Origin: Brevibacillus formosus
Lineage (GTDB): Bacteria > Bacillota > Bacilli > Brevibacillales > Brevibacillaceae
DNA: 64,000 nt
Direction: 5' to 3'
Assembly (NCBI RefSeq): GCF_003013405.1
Contig: NZ_PXZL01000027.1
Coordinates: forward strand, 124,001-188,000
The notes beneath the pieces were generated by a model. That model ran no database searches. It had not been told where the DNA came from and saw only the letters and a program-made list of their open reading frames with translations. The position numbers and the translations under genes are program-made. Shown in pieces: positions 1 to 11,107 of the stretch (its first letter is position 1; every line of letters begins with the position of its first letter).

Positions 1-174
1 CATCTCGGGGATCACAGTAAAATTCCACGTGCATTTCAACTCCTTGCGCGTGCCCACCGTCACCAGCTCCGTTGTTCCGTCGCCTTCTTCCTTATTCCAA
101 CCAATTACGTCCGTAAATACGCTAGCCTCTACTGCCTCAAAGCCATTCGGTAATAACAAGCACACTTTTTTCAT
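1..174 (-). CDS. DJ-1/PfpI family protein, N-terminal fragment
   Basis: Only the first 58 codons are inside the window; the gene continues past position 1. The protein starts MKKVCLLLPNGFEAVEA, the typical first beta-strand and loop of the DJ-1/PfpI superfamily, whose members include glyoxalases, chaperones and AraC-linked amidotransferase-like proteins. The ATG at 172-174 follows a GAGGAGCTGA ribosome site. The nucleophile cysteine lies beyond the window, so the activity cannot be judged. It is divergent from the LysR gene at 323, and the shared intergenic palindrome suggests that regulator controls it (inference). Confidence 0.75.
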   Translation of the reverse strand, partial: MKKVCLLLPNGFEAVEASVFTDVIGWNKEEGDGTTELVTVGTRKELKCTWNFTVIPEM

Positions 175-264
175 CGAAAATCAGCTCCTCTGTTCGAATC
201 GTTCAAGCCGTACCGGTCTTACCAAGAATCATATGCTATCATTAGTTATTAGTAAAAATGAAAG

Positions 265-285
265 TTCTGAAGATGATCTTCAGAA
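265..285. promoter_or_regulatory. Perfect palindrome between pfpI-like gene and lysR
   Basis: TTCTGAAGA and TCTTCAGAA form 9-bp perfect arms around TGA. It contains several T-N11-A arrangements, the usual LysR half-site geometry, and lies about 40 bp upstream of the LysR start. It is a plausible autoregulatory and target operator; binding is inference. Confidence 0.5.
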
Positions 286-322
286 TTTCTAATAATAAAC
301 ATGCGGGCAAGGGGGAGCGAGG

Positions 323-1195
323 ATGGAGATTCGCCAGTTTCAAACCTTTAAGGCAGTCGTCGATTTCAACAGCTTTACGAAGGCCGCACAAGCACTGCAA
401 TATTCACAGGCGACGATTACCTCCCATATTCAACAGCTGGAAGAAGGAATGGGTGTCCCTCTGTTTGATCGACTGGGAAAGAAAATTCAGTTAACCGCCT
501 ATGGACGCGAGCTGTACACGTATGTCGAGGAACTACTCGTTTCGTATGCAAAAATCAAGGATATATCGGCAAATGAGCAATCACTGCAAGGAGAGCTGCG
601 TATCGGGGCCTCGGAGACAATTACGATCTATCGGCTGGGTGACATTTTGTCCAGGTACAGAGCGAGCTATCCGGGCGTAAATATTTCATTTGCAATGGAT
701 GATTGCATTCGTTTGCGGGAAAAGCTGCATGAAGGTCTATTGGATATCGTGATCACGCTGGAGCCAAAGCTCGATGATCCGAATCTGGTCGTGGAGCAGT
801 TCTCTACCGAGCGGCTGGTTTTTATCGGGGGGCGCGATCATTCGTTTGAAAAAATAGAGGACGCTGGCGAGGAATGTATGATTTTCAGTGGAGAGTATTG
901 TGCGCTGCGGCGGTTTTTCCAACGCTTCTTGGAAAAAAGGGAGATCAAGCCGAAGCATCACCTGGAATTCTCCAGTATGGAAGCGATCAAGCAGAGTGTG
1001 GCAAACGGGCTAGGCGTGAGCTTGATGCCGTATATTAGCGTCGAAGCCTTGTTGAATGAGCAAAAGGTGAAAATGATAGCGTGCGAGGAAGAGCTGTTGT
1101 TCTATGCGCAAATTGCCTACCATAAAAACAAGTGGCTTTCACGGGCGCATAAGAAGTTTATTGATTTCATGCTGGAAAGTCGGGATATCGGGTAA
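323..1195 (+). CDS. LysR family transcriptional regulator
   Basis: The protein has 290 residues, the usual LysR length. Residues 1-60 are the winged helix-turn-helix (MEIRQFQTFKAVVDFNSFTKAAQALQYSQATITSHIQQLE), followed by a linker helix and a type 2 periplasmic-binding-like effector domain from about residue 90. The ATG at 323 follows GGGGGAGCGAGG. The most likely target is the divergent DJ-1/PfpI gene, because LysR regulators commonly control divergent neighbours and a 21-bp palindrome lies between the two genes. The effector cannot be predicted. A T-rich stretch with a weak imperfect hairpin (about 1206-1255) follows the stop. Confidence 0.93.
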   Translation: MEIRQFQTFKAVVDFNSFTKAAQALQYSQATITSHIQQLEEGMGVPLFDRLGKKIQLTAYGRELYTYVEELLVSYAKIKDISANEQSLQGELRIGASETITIYRLGDILSRYRASYPGVNISFAMDDCIRLREKLHEGLLDIVITLEPKLDDPNLVVEQFSTERLVFIGGRDHSFEKIEDAGEECMIFSGEYCALRRFFQRFLEKREIKPKHHLEFSSMEAIKQSVANGLGVSLMPYISVEALLNEQKVKMIACEEELLFYAQIAYHKNKWLSRAHKKFIDFMLESRDIG

Positions 1196-1271
1196 AGAGG
1201 CAACGAACCAGCCTGTTTTGGTCTAGAACCAGAGCAGGTTGATTTTATTTTCGAAAAATTTCATAACTTGT

Positions 1272-1343
1272 TTGACATTCGTTTTTCTACGATGATAAGA
1301 TCAATTTGAAAGTAAACGAAAGATAAATAGAAACAAAACGAAA
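1272..1343 (+). promoter_or_regulatory. Promoter and DeoR-type direct-repeat operators
   Basis: A TTGACA -35 box (1272-1277) is followed after 18 bp by TAAGAT (1296-1301). Just downstream are two direct copies of AAACGAAA (1314-1321 and 1336-1343), 22 bp or about two helical turns apart, and an inverted relative (TCGTTTTT) next to the -35. DeoR-family repressors typically bind such tandem half-sites, so this is probably autoregulation of the deoR-led sugar operon. The boxes are seen; their function is inferred. Confidence 0.6.
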
Positions 1344-1378
1344 CTATATAATTTATGATCGTAAGGAAGTGAAGCAAT

Positions 1379-2158
1379 ATGCTGGCAGCCGAACGGCACA
1401 GCAAGATCCTCGAACAATTGAAGGCAGAACAAAGCGTAACCGTCAGCCAATTGAGTCTGGCGCTGGATGTGTCTGAAGTAACGATCCGAAAAGATTTGAT
1501 CAAGCTCGAAAACGATGGTCTGCTGACGCGCATTCACGGAGGCGCGACGATTACGAATTTCTTGCCATTGGAGCGCAGTTTCACAGAGAAGCTGGAAGAG
1601 AGAAGCGAAGAGAAGCAAGCCATTGCCCATCAAGCGCTGTCGCACATACAGCCGGGGGACACGGTTATTCTCGGAGCAGGGACAACGATGATGGAGCTCG
1701 CCAAGCTGCTGCGCGGCTTGAATGATTTGACGGTCGTGACGAATGCGGTCAACATCGCGATGGAGCTGAACAGTCAAGGCAAGCATCACGTCATCTTGAT
1801 CGGTGGAGAGATGCGCCACAAATCCTTTGCGCTCGTTGGTTCTGTCGCAGCCGACAATTTGCGAGGACTTTCTGTTTTCAAATGCTTTATCGGAGCAGAT
1901 GGAATTCATCCGGAAAACGGGCTGACGACGCTCAATCTGGCCGAAGCGCAAATCAACCAAGTCATGATGGAACGCGCCAGAAAAGTCTACGTGCTCGCCG
2001 ACCACAGCAAGTTCGGAGAGACGCATTTGGCGAAGTTCGCCGGGGTGTCCGATGTCGATCGGATTATTACGGATGCGGCGGCACAGCATCTTGTCAGTAA
2101 GTATGCGGAGCTGGGTATCAACCTGGAGCTGGCGAGCTTGCAGGGCGTGAGCAGGTAA
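1379..2158 (+). CDS. DeoR/GlpR family sugar-operon repressor
   Basis: This 259-residue protein has the N-terminal DeoR helix-turn-helix (about residues 6-58, VTVSQLSLALDVSEVTIRKD followed by the RIHGGA hinge) and a C-terminal sugar-phosphate-binding sensor of the ISOCOT fold (GAGTTMMELA, IGGEMRH, FIGADGI). It starts at ATG 1379 after GGAAGTGA. It is the first gene of the sugar operon, 36 bp ahead of the aldolase. DeoR proteins of this type usually release DNA on binding a phosphorylated sugar made by the operon; a ketose phosphate is the likely inducer here (inference). Tandem AAACGAAA operators precede it. Confidence 0.93.
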   Translation: MLAAERHSKILEQLKAEQSVTVSQLSLALDVSEVTIRKDLIKLENDGLLTRIHGGATITNFLPLERSFTEKLEERSEEKQAIAHQALSHIQPGDTVILGAGTTMMELAKLLRGLNDLTVVTNAVNIAMELNSQGKHHVILIGGEMRHKSFALVGSVAADNLRGLSVFKCFIGADGIHPENGLTTLNLAEAQINQVMMERARKVYVLADHSKFGETHLAKFAGVSDVDRIITDAAAQHLVSKYAELGINLELASLQGVSR

Positions 2159-2194
2159 ACTGCCAGATCAAAAAAATGAAACGGGGGGATTGAT

Positions 2195-3058
2195 ATGGCG
2201 TTGGTATCATCGACACAGATGCTGCGCACAGCAAGGGAGCAAGGATATTGTGTAGGAGCATTCAACGTACACACGATGGAAATGCTCCAAGCAGTAGTGG
2301 AGGCGGCTTGCGAAGCAAACGCACCACTCATTTTACAGACCACAGTCGGAACGGTCCGGCATCTCGGACCGGAGTATGTAGCAGCAATTGCCCGGGTAGC
2401 CTCAGAAGAGGCCCCGGTGCCGATTGCCTTGCATTTGGATCACTGTCATGAAGAGGAACTGATCATGCGATGTATCGAAGCGGGTTATACATCGGTCATG
2501 ATCGATGCGTCGATGCATCCTTTTGCGGAAAATGCAGAGATGACGCGGCGTGTAGTGGAGCTGGCTAGAGAGCGCGGTGTCAATGTGGAGGCAGAGCTCG
2601 GCAAGGTCGGGGGCGTGGAGGATGATCTCGTCGTCGACGATGCAGATGCTGCCCTAGCTGATCCAATTGAGTGCGAGAGGTTTATCGAGCTGACTGGCGT
2701 GGATACGCTGGCTCCAGCCATTGGTACAGCTCACGGGATTTACAAGGGGGAGCCGCGCATTGATTTTGCTCGCATCGAAGAGATTGCCCGTCGTGTTTCT
2801 GTACCCCTTGTGTTGCACGGCGGATCGGGAATTCCCGAGGAGCAGGTGAAGCGGGCGGTTCAGCTCGGCATGGCAAAAATGAACGTAGCGACAGAGCTGC
2901 GTATCGCGTTTTCGCAAGCGATCAAGGGCGTTTTTGACAACAACCCGCAGGAAAACGACCCGCGCACCTATATGAAGCAGGCCAAGCAGGCGGTCAAAGA
3001 AGTCGCACTCGCCAAGATGGAGATGTGCGGTTGTGTTGGAAAAGCGAATGTACGTTAA
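2195..3058 (+). CDS. Class II fructose/tagatose-bisphosphate aldolase
   Basis: This 287-residue zinc-dependent aldolase cleaves a ketose-1,6-bisphosphate into DHAP and glyceraldehyde-3-phosphate. Zinc ligands and phosphate loops are visible: HLDHCHEEE near residue 80, GTAHGIYKGEP near 178 and VLHGGSGIP near 207. Its length and sequence fit the GatY/KbaY/FbaA group. Fructose versus tagatose specificity cannot be separated by eye. The ATG at 2195 follows CGGGGGGAT. It lies between the DeoR gene and the SIS isomerase and would supply the last step of the cluster's hexose-to-triose route. Confidence 0.92.
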   Translation: MALVSSTQMLRTAREQGYCVGAFNVHTMEMLQAVVEAACEANAPLILQTTVGTVRHLGPEYVAAIARVASEEAPVPIALHLDHCHEEELIMRCIEAGYTSVMIDASMHPFAENAEMTRRVVELARERGVNVEAELGKVGGVEDDLVVDDADAALADPIECERFIELTGVDTLAPAIGTAHGIYKGEPRIDFARIEEIARRVSVPLVLHGGSGIPEEQVKRAVQLGMAKMNVATELRIAFSQAIKGVFDNNPQENDPRTYMKQAKQAVKEVALAKMEMCGCVGKANVR

Positions 3059-3087
3059 TCCAAAAAGATAGGAAGGGACGATTTTAC

Positions 3088-4179
3088 ATGCGTATAAACC
3101 TCAATGATGCCAAAGCTTTGCGCGAACTGGACACGATTTCTGCCCTGGAAGATACGGAAAGCTACGATGAACAGTTTAAAACAGGTCTAAAATTATCTGA
3201 TAGTTTAGATGTATCAAATATTTCTGTTAAAATCGAAAATATTGTGGTGCTTGGCACTGGTGGAGGTTCGGCTGCGAGCGTCAATTTGATCAAGTCGTAT
3301 TTGTTTGATGAGCTGCAAGTGCCGCTCCAGTTAAATCAAGGCTACACCATCCCGGCTTTTGTAGATGCGAAGACGCTCGTCATCGTCGTTAGCCACTCGG
3401 GAAATACAGAAGAGGTCGTCAGCGGCTACGAAGCAGCCATCGCCAAAGGGGCCCAGATCGCCGTCATTACGGCGGGTGGAAAAGTATTGGAGATGGCTCG
3501 TGAACACAATCATGCGTGCTTGCTCGTGCCGGGCGGAATGATGCCGCGGATCGTACTTGGCTACATTTTCTTGCCGATTCTCGCCATTCTGACGAAGCTC
3601 GGGCTGATTTCCGACAAGCGTGCGGAGGTCGAGGAGACGATTGCCCTGTTCGAGGAGTGGAAGCACATCTACGGAACAGATTCTCCGATCGAGAAAAATG
3701 AAGCCAAACATATCGCCATCGAGATGGATGGATTGATACCTGTCGTGTACGGAACGCTACCGTTTTTCGATGCTCCCGCATGGCGGTGGAAAAACCAGCT
3801 AGGGGAAAACAGCAAGCTGATGGCATTTTGGAATGCCATTCCGAGCCTTCACCACGACGAGGCTGTGGGGTGGGATTCGCCGTCTGCGCTGCTGAAGGGC
3901 GTTCATTTTACACTCATTCGCGATCAGGAGGACAGCGAGAAGACGACCCAACGTGTGGAGATCAGTGCTGACATTTTGCGTGAGCGCGCTGGTGGGGTAA
4001 GGGTGGTTCATTCCCACGGCGCATCCCGAATGGCTCGTCTGTTTTCTATCGTGTACTTGGCTGACTTCGTGTCGTTGTATGCTGCTCTGATTCGCGGCGT
4101 CGATCCAACCCCTGTAGAAGTGATCAATTTGTTCAAACAAAAAATGGGGCAGCCGCTCGTTACTGTGCAGGTGAGATAA
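3088..4179 (+). CDS. SIS-domain sugar-phosphate isomerase (PGI/PMI-like)
   Basis: The protein has 363 residues with two SIS phosphosugar-binding domains. The first holds GTGGGSAASVNLIKSYL and SHSGNTEEV (about residues 53-115). The second carries NQLGENSKLMAFWNAIPS followed by a HHDEAVGWD-like motif, closely resembling the signature of bifunctional phosphoglucose/phosphomannose isomerases. The likely reaction is an aldose-6-phosphate to ketose-6-phosphate conversion in the cytosol. The ATG at 3088 is chosen because GGAAGGGA precedes it; an in-frame start at 3025 would overlap the aldolase gene. The next kinase gene starts one base after its stop, pointing to tight co-expression. Confidence 0.85.
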   Translation: MRINLNDAKALRELDTISALEDTESYDEQFKTGLKLSDSLDVSNISVKIENIVVLGTGGGSAASVNLIKSYLFDELQVPLQLNQGYTIPAFVDAKTLVIVVSHSGNTEEVVSGYEAAIAKGAQIAVITAGGKVLEMAREHNHACLLVPGGMMPRIVLGYIFLPILAILTKLGLISDKRAEVEETIALFEEWKHIYGTDSPIEKNEAKHIAIEMDGLIPVVYGTLPFFDAPAWRWKNQLGENSKLMAFWNAIPSLHHDEAVGWDSPSALLKGVHFTLIRDQEDSEKTTQRVEISADILRERAGGVRVVHSHGASRMARLFSIVYLADFVSLYAALIRGVDPTPVEVINLFKQKMGQPLVTVQVR

Positions 4180-4180
4180 C

Positions 4181-5125
4181 ATGCTCGTAACGGTAACACT
4201 GAACGCGGCCATCGATAAGACGTATCGACTCTCGCATTTTCGTTTGGGAGAGCTGCATCGCACGGCTGATGTACTGAGCTTGCCCGGCGGAAAAGGGATA
4301 AATGTAGCGCGTGTAGCAAAAGCATTGGGGCAGGATGTAGTCGCAAGCGGTTTTGTCGCCGGTCACAACGGGAGGTTCATCGAGGAAGGCTGCGAACGCG
4401 AGGGGATTACCTCCTCGTTTATCAAAACGAGCGGAGAGTCCCGGCTGTGTCTCGCTTTTCTCGACGAACAGGAAAAAACGGTGACAGAAGTGCTTGAGCA
4501 AGGTCCAGCGCCCAGTGAAGAAGAGATCAGTCGATTGCAAACGTGTTTAATCGAGCTGGCGGATCAGGCACAGTACATGGTTTTTTCCGGAAGCTTGCCA
4601 GGTGGCGTTCCAGCCGAAACATACGCTGCACTCATTCGAGGTGTCGCCCAGAAAGGAACCGCATGCGTACTGGATACGAGCGGTAAGGCATTGTTGGAAG
4701 GAATAAAAGCAACACCCTCGCTCATCAAGCCCAATCGACCGGAAGCGGAAGCGATACTCGGATTTTCGCTGGATAGCGAGGAGGCACGTTGCAGAGCGAT
4801 ACGCGAGCTGCGTGAGCTCGGTGCCCAGCGAGTCCTTCTCTCGTTAGGGGAGGAGGGAGCGTGGTTTGGCGATGGCAAGGAGACGTGGCGTATTTCCGCG
4901 ATCCCGTTAGCGGATACCGAAGTGAAAAATACAGTGGGCTGCGGGGATTCCATGCTTGCGGGTGTCCTTGTCGGACGGCTGCGAGGCTTGGCTTGGCCAG
5001 ATGCGATTTGGCTGGGGATGGCATGCGGCGCGGCGAATACACGGTCGTTTGGAGCGGGCATGATCGCGCCCGACGATGTGCAGAGGTTGAGAAGTCAGCC
5101 GATGCATGTGGAGCGAGTCGAGTAA
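4181..5125 (+). CDS. PfkB-family hexose-phosphate kinase (1-PFK / tagatose-6-P kinase type)
   Basis: This 314-residue ribokinase-fold kinase starts MLVTVTLNAAIDKTY, typical of FruK/LacC enzymes. It shows the substrate loop LPGGKGINVARVAKALG (about residue 35) and the anion-hole and catalytic-base motif NTVGCGDSMLAG (about residue 250), whose Asp is the base. It would phosphorylate a ketose phosphate to the bisphosphate used by the upstream aldolase. Fructose-6-P, fructose-1-P and tagatose-6-P are all possible. It is spaced one base from the isomerase stop, and the ROK gene follows. Confidence 0.9.
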   Translation: MLVTVTLNAAIDKTYRLSHFRLGELHRTADVLSLPGGKGINVARVAKALGQDVVASGFVAGHNGRFIEEGCEREGITSSFIKTSGESRLCLAFLDEQEKTVTEVLEQGPAPSEEEISRLQTCLIELADQAQYMVFSGSLPGGVPAETYAALIRGVAQKGTACVLDTSGKALLEGIKATPSLIKPNRPEAEAILGFSLDSEEARCRAIRELRELGAQRVLLSLGEEGAWFGDGKETWRISAIPLADTEVKNTVGCGDSMLAGVLVGRLRGLAWPDAIWLGMACGAANTRSFGAGMIAPDDVQRLRSQPMHVERVE

Positions 5126-5153
5126 AATCACTGGTTCAGAAGGGAGGAGTAGC

Positions 5154-6152
5154 ATGCGCCATGTAATTGGCCTCGATGTCGGTGGTACGACCATGAAAGG
5201 GGCGGTCATGGACGAGAATGGGCGAATTCTCCTCCGGGCTGCCAAGGAGACAAAGGTTCATAACAACTTGCCCATCTTGATCGAGCGAATGGCTGCTTTG
5301 ATTAAAGAACTGCGGGATCAATCACCCGTTCACATAGAGGCAGTAGGGATCGGATTTCCTGGTCCTTTTGATGCGGAAAATGGGATATCGGTTCACTCGC
5401 CCAATTTTCAATTGCACCAAGCAGACTTGCGGACACCACTCGCGAAGCTGGTGGAGCTGCCGCTTTTTTTTGAAAACGATTTACGGACAGCTGCGCTCGG
5501 AGAAGCCATATTCGGTGCGGGCCGGGAGGTAAGTCACCTCGTTTTCGTGCCGCTTGGTACGGGGGTGGGAGCAGGGATTGTAAACGAAGGCAAGCTCGTT
5601 CGGGGCAGCCACGGATTCGCGGGAGAGATTGGTCATGTGCGTTATCCGGGGCTTACTGCTCCATGCAATTGCGGCAAGCTCGGTTGTGTAGAGACGGTCG
5701 CATCTGCCACAGGTATTGCCAGATTGGCCCGTGAACGCTTGGACGAGGAGCTCAATGCAAATCCGCAGCAAGCAAAAGCCTCTCCTCTGTTTACTCTGTG
5801 CGATGGACAGATTGAGCGGATTACGGCTGAGCAGGTGGCTACGGCAGTGGAACAAGGTGATGCAGTGGCGACCTGCGCATGGAACGAAGTGTGTGAAGTA
5901 ACTGGCTGGGCATTATCTGTGCTTGTGAACGTGTGCAACCCGCAGCTCGTGGTGATTGGCGGTGGCGTTTGCCGGGCTGGGGAGCTATTGCTGGCCCCCG
6001 TACAAGCGAGTGTACAACGGTACGCCATGGAAGTCGTTCATCAACAGACAAAGATCGTCTTGGCCGAGCTCGGTGCAGATGCAGGAATGCTCGGTGCTGG
6101 TGCCTTGGCCCTGCAAGCAACGAACAGGGAACAAGGAACCGTGAAATTGTAA
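5154..6152 (+). CDS. ROK family sugar kinase (glucokinase-like)
   Basis: This 332-residue ROK kinase lacks the DNA-binding N-terminus of NagC/Xyl repressors, so it should be an enzyme. ATP loop LDVGGTTMKGAV is at residues 6-17, catalytic FENDLRTAALGE near 108, LGTGVGAGIV near 140, and the zinc-binding CNCGKLGCVE near 173 with the upstream GHVRYPG. It likely phosphorylates the hexose released by the adjacent beta-galactosidase. The ATG at 5154 has GGGAGGAG before it; an in-frame ATG at 5106 overlaps the kinase gene and lacks such a site. Confidence 0.92.
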   Translation: MRHVIGLDVGGTTMKGAVMDENGRILLRAAKETKVHNNLPILIERMAALIKELRDQSPVHIEAVGIGFPGPFDAENGISVHSPNFQLHQADLRTPLAKLVELPLFFENDLRTAALGEAIFGAGREVSHLVFVPLGTGVGAGIVNEGKLVRGSHGFAGEIGHVRYPGLTAPCNCGKLGCVETVASATGIARLARERLDEELNANPQQAKASPLFTLCDGQIERITAEQVATAVEQGDAVATCAWNEVCEVTGWALSVLVNVCNPQLVVIGGGVCRAGELLLAPVQASVQRYAMEVVHQQTKIVLAELGADAGMLGAGALALQATNREQGTVKL

Positions 6153-9275
<3,123 letters not shown>

Positions 9276-9370
9276 CCGCTGATTGTTCTCGAAGGCATCG
9301 CCGAAACGTTGTACAATTCAATTGAAGACTGAATAGTGCAACTAATCAAAATCCGGTGGTGGTTTGTCAC

Positions 9371-11107
9371 ATGAAGTCATGGTCGCTCTTTCCGCGCAGA
9401 AGCATTCATGCCAAGTTGCTCGCTTTTATGCTGATTGCAGCCATTATTCCGCTGATTACTCTAGGGAGTATGGCGTATTGGAAATCGTCGATGGTCGTTC
9501 GCGAGCAATTTAGCAAGTCAGGCGAGTATATCGTGACACAGCTGCAAATCCAGATCGACAACTACCTGAGTCAAATGAGATACATGGCCTATGACATCAA
9601 TACGTACGTGTCAGACCCGACGTTGGTCGTCATGCGGGAGGAACAACCGAAAACGTACACAGGCTTCCTGGAACAAAAAAACTTCGAGCGATACCTGGGG
9701 GCGCACCGGAATCTTGATACAAAAGGCATTTTTATCGTGACGCCCTCCGGTTATTTTTTCGGGGAAAATGTCATCAATGGACAGGATCTCATGCGGGAAT
9801 CGTGGTGGAAGGCACTGCCCGCCAAGCTGGATGAGGAGCGATGGATCGGCTTTTACACACCACGGCATTACGTCGGGTTTCAGGATGAGGCCGAGCTGCG
9901 GAATCAGGAGAAGGTGCTCGGTTTGGTCGTTCCCGTTCTCAGCGGTTATGGTGTGTTGAAGGATAGCCGGATTTTGATTGAGATGAAGGCAGGCAAGCTG
10001 TTTCAGCTGTTTTCGCAGCTGGAAGAGGACATGAGTGCGCATGTGACGATTACAGCCAACAATGGCGAGCTGATTTACCAAACTGCGGGAACATTCGTCC
10101 AGCAAGAGAGCGATATCGTCTGGAACAAGCCGCTGGAGTCCAACAACTGGATGATTCAGGTGCGTTTGCCTTACGAGCAAATGAATCGCTCCGCGGAAGT
10201 GATTCAATCCTTCTTTATCGCAGCCCTGATTCTTTCGGCAGTGCTGGCTCTTCTTTTGGCGTATTTATTTTCCAGACGAATTACAGGGAAAATCAAACGA
10301 CTGCAAGAAACGATGCGGCTGGTCGGAACAGGCGAGCTACAGACTCGCGCAGAGGTAGACACGGAAGACGAGCTGGGGCGGTTAGGGGTGAGCTTCAACC
10401 AGATGGTGAGGCGGATTCAGACGCTAATCGCCGAGGTGAGTCGAACCGAGCAGTTGAAAAAGGAAGCAGAGCTGCGGGCCGTTCACTACCAGATCAACCC
10501 GCATCTGTTGTTCAATACACTCAATTCCATCCAGTGGAAAGCAAGATTATCTGGTGCCAATGAAATCGGCAATATGCTCTATCATCTCATCAAGGTGCTG
10601 GAGGGCAATCTCGACATCACGCAGGAGCTCGTCCCGTTGGAAAAGGAACTGCAAACCGTTGAGCATTTTCTGCAAATCCAAGAGCTGCGGTACGGGCCTG
10701 TTTTTCAATTTGAACAGACTGGAGTAGAGGCTTGCCGTCGCTATTTGATCCCGCGAATGACTCTTCAGCCGCTTTTGGAAAATATCTTTTTCCACGCATT
10801 CGAAGACGGGCACGGAACGATCCGGATCAGTGTCAGTGAAAAAGAAGGGCTTGTGACGCTGCTGTTGCAAGATGACGGCGCAGGAATTGTGCCGGAGCGA
10901 TTAGCCAGACTTCTCGATCCTGATCTGGAGCGTTCCAGCAAACGGGGACTCGGTGTGTACAACGTCGATCAAAAGTTCAAGCTTCATTTCCGTATGGAGC
11001 ACGGCATGAAGATTTCATCTGTCAGAGGAGAAGGAACCACAATTCAAATCACATGGCCGAAAAGGGAGGAAATTCCTGATGAGCATCAAGGTAATGATTG
11101 TGGATGA
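9371..11107 (+). CDS. YesM-like membrane sensor histidine kinase
   Basis: About 578 residues. It has an N-terminal membrane helix (LLAFMLIAAIIPLITLGSMA), an extracellular Cache-like region (about 45-275), a second helix near 280-300, HAMP, then a His_kinase domain with HYQINPHLLFNTLNSIQW carrying the phosphorylated His and a C-terminal HATPase with DDGAGI. This is the YesM architecture. ATG 9371 is preferred over GTG 9356, because the GGTGGT ribosome site sits between them. It overlaps the response regulator by 29 bp and most likely senses an extracellular sugar or binding protein to control the importer that follows. Confidence 0.92.
   Translation: MKSWSLFPRRSIHAKLLAFMLIAAIIPLITLGSMAYWKSSMVVREQFSKSGEYIVTQLQIQIDNYLSQMRYMAYDINTYVSDPTLVVMREEQPKTYTGFLEQKNFERYLGAHRNLDTKGIFIVTPSGYFFGENVINGQDLMRESWWKALPAKLDEERWIGFYTPRHYVGFQDEAELRNQEKVLGLVVPVLSGYGVLKDSRILIEMKAGKLFQLFSQLEEDMSAHVTITANNGELIYQTAGTFVQQESDIVWNKPLESNNWMIQVRLPYEQMNRSAEVIQSFFIAALILSAVLALLLAYLFSRRITGKIKRLQETMRLVGTGELQTRAEVDTEDELGRLGVSFNQMVRRIQTLIAEVSRTEQLKKEAELRAVHYQINPHLLFNTLNSIQWKARLSGANEIGNMLYHLIKVLEGNLDITQELVPLEKELQTVEHFLQIQELRYGPVFQFEQTGVEACRRYLIPRMTLQPLLENIFFHAFEDGHGTIRISVSEKEGLVTLLLQDDGAGIVPERLARLLDPDLERSSKRGLGVYNVDQKFKLHFRMEHGMKISSVRGEGTTIQITWPKREEIPDEHQGNDCG

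Noticed and set aside
1301..2089. Long minus-strand open frame (262 residues)
   Set aside because: Mirror of the DeoR gene, which has clear domains, start and ribosome site on the + strand.
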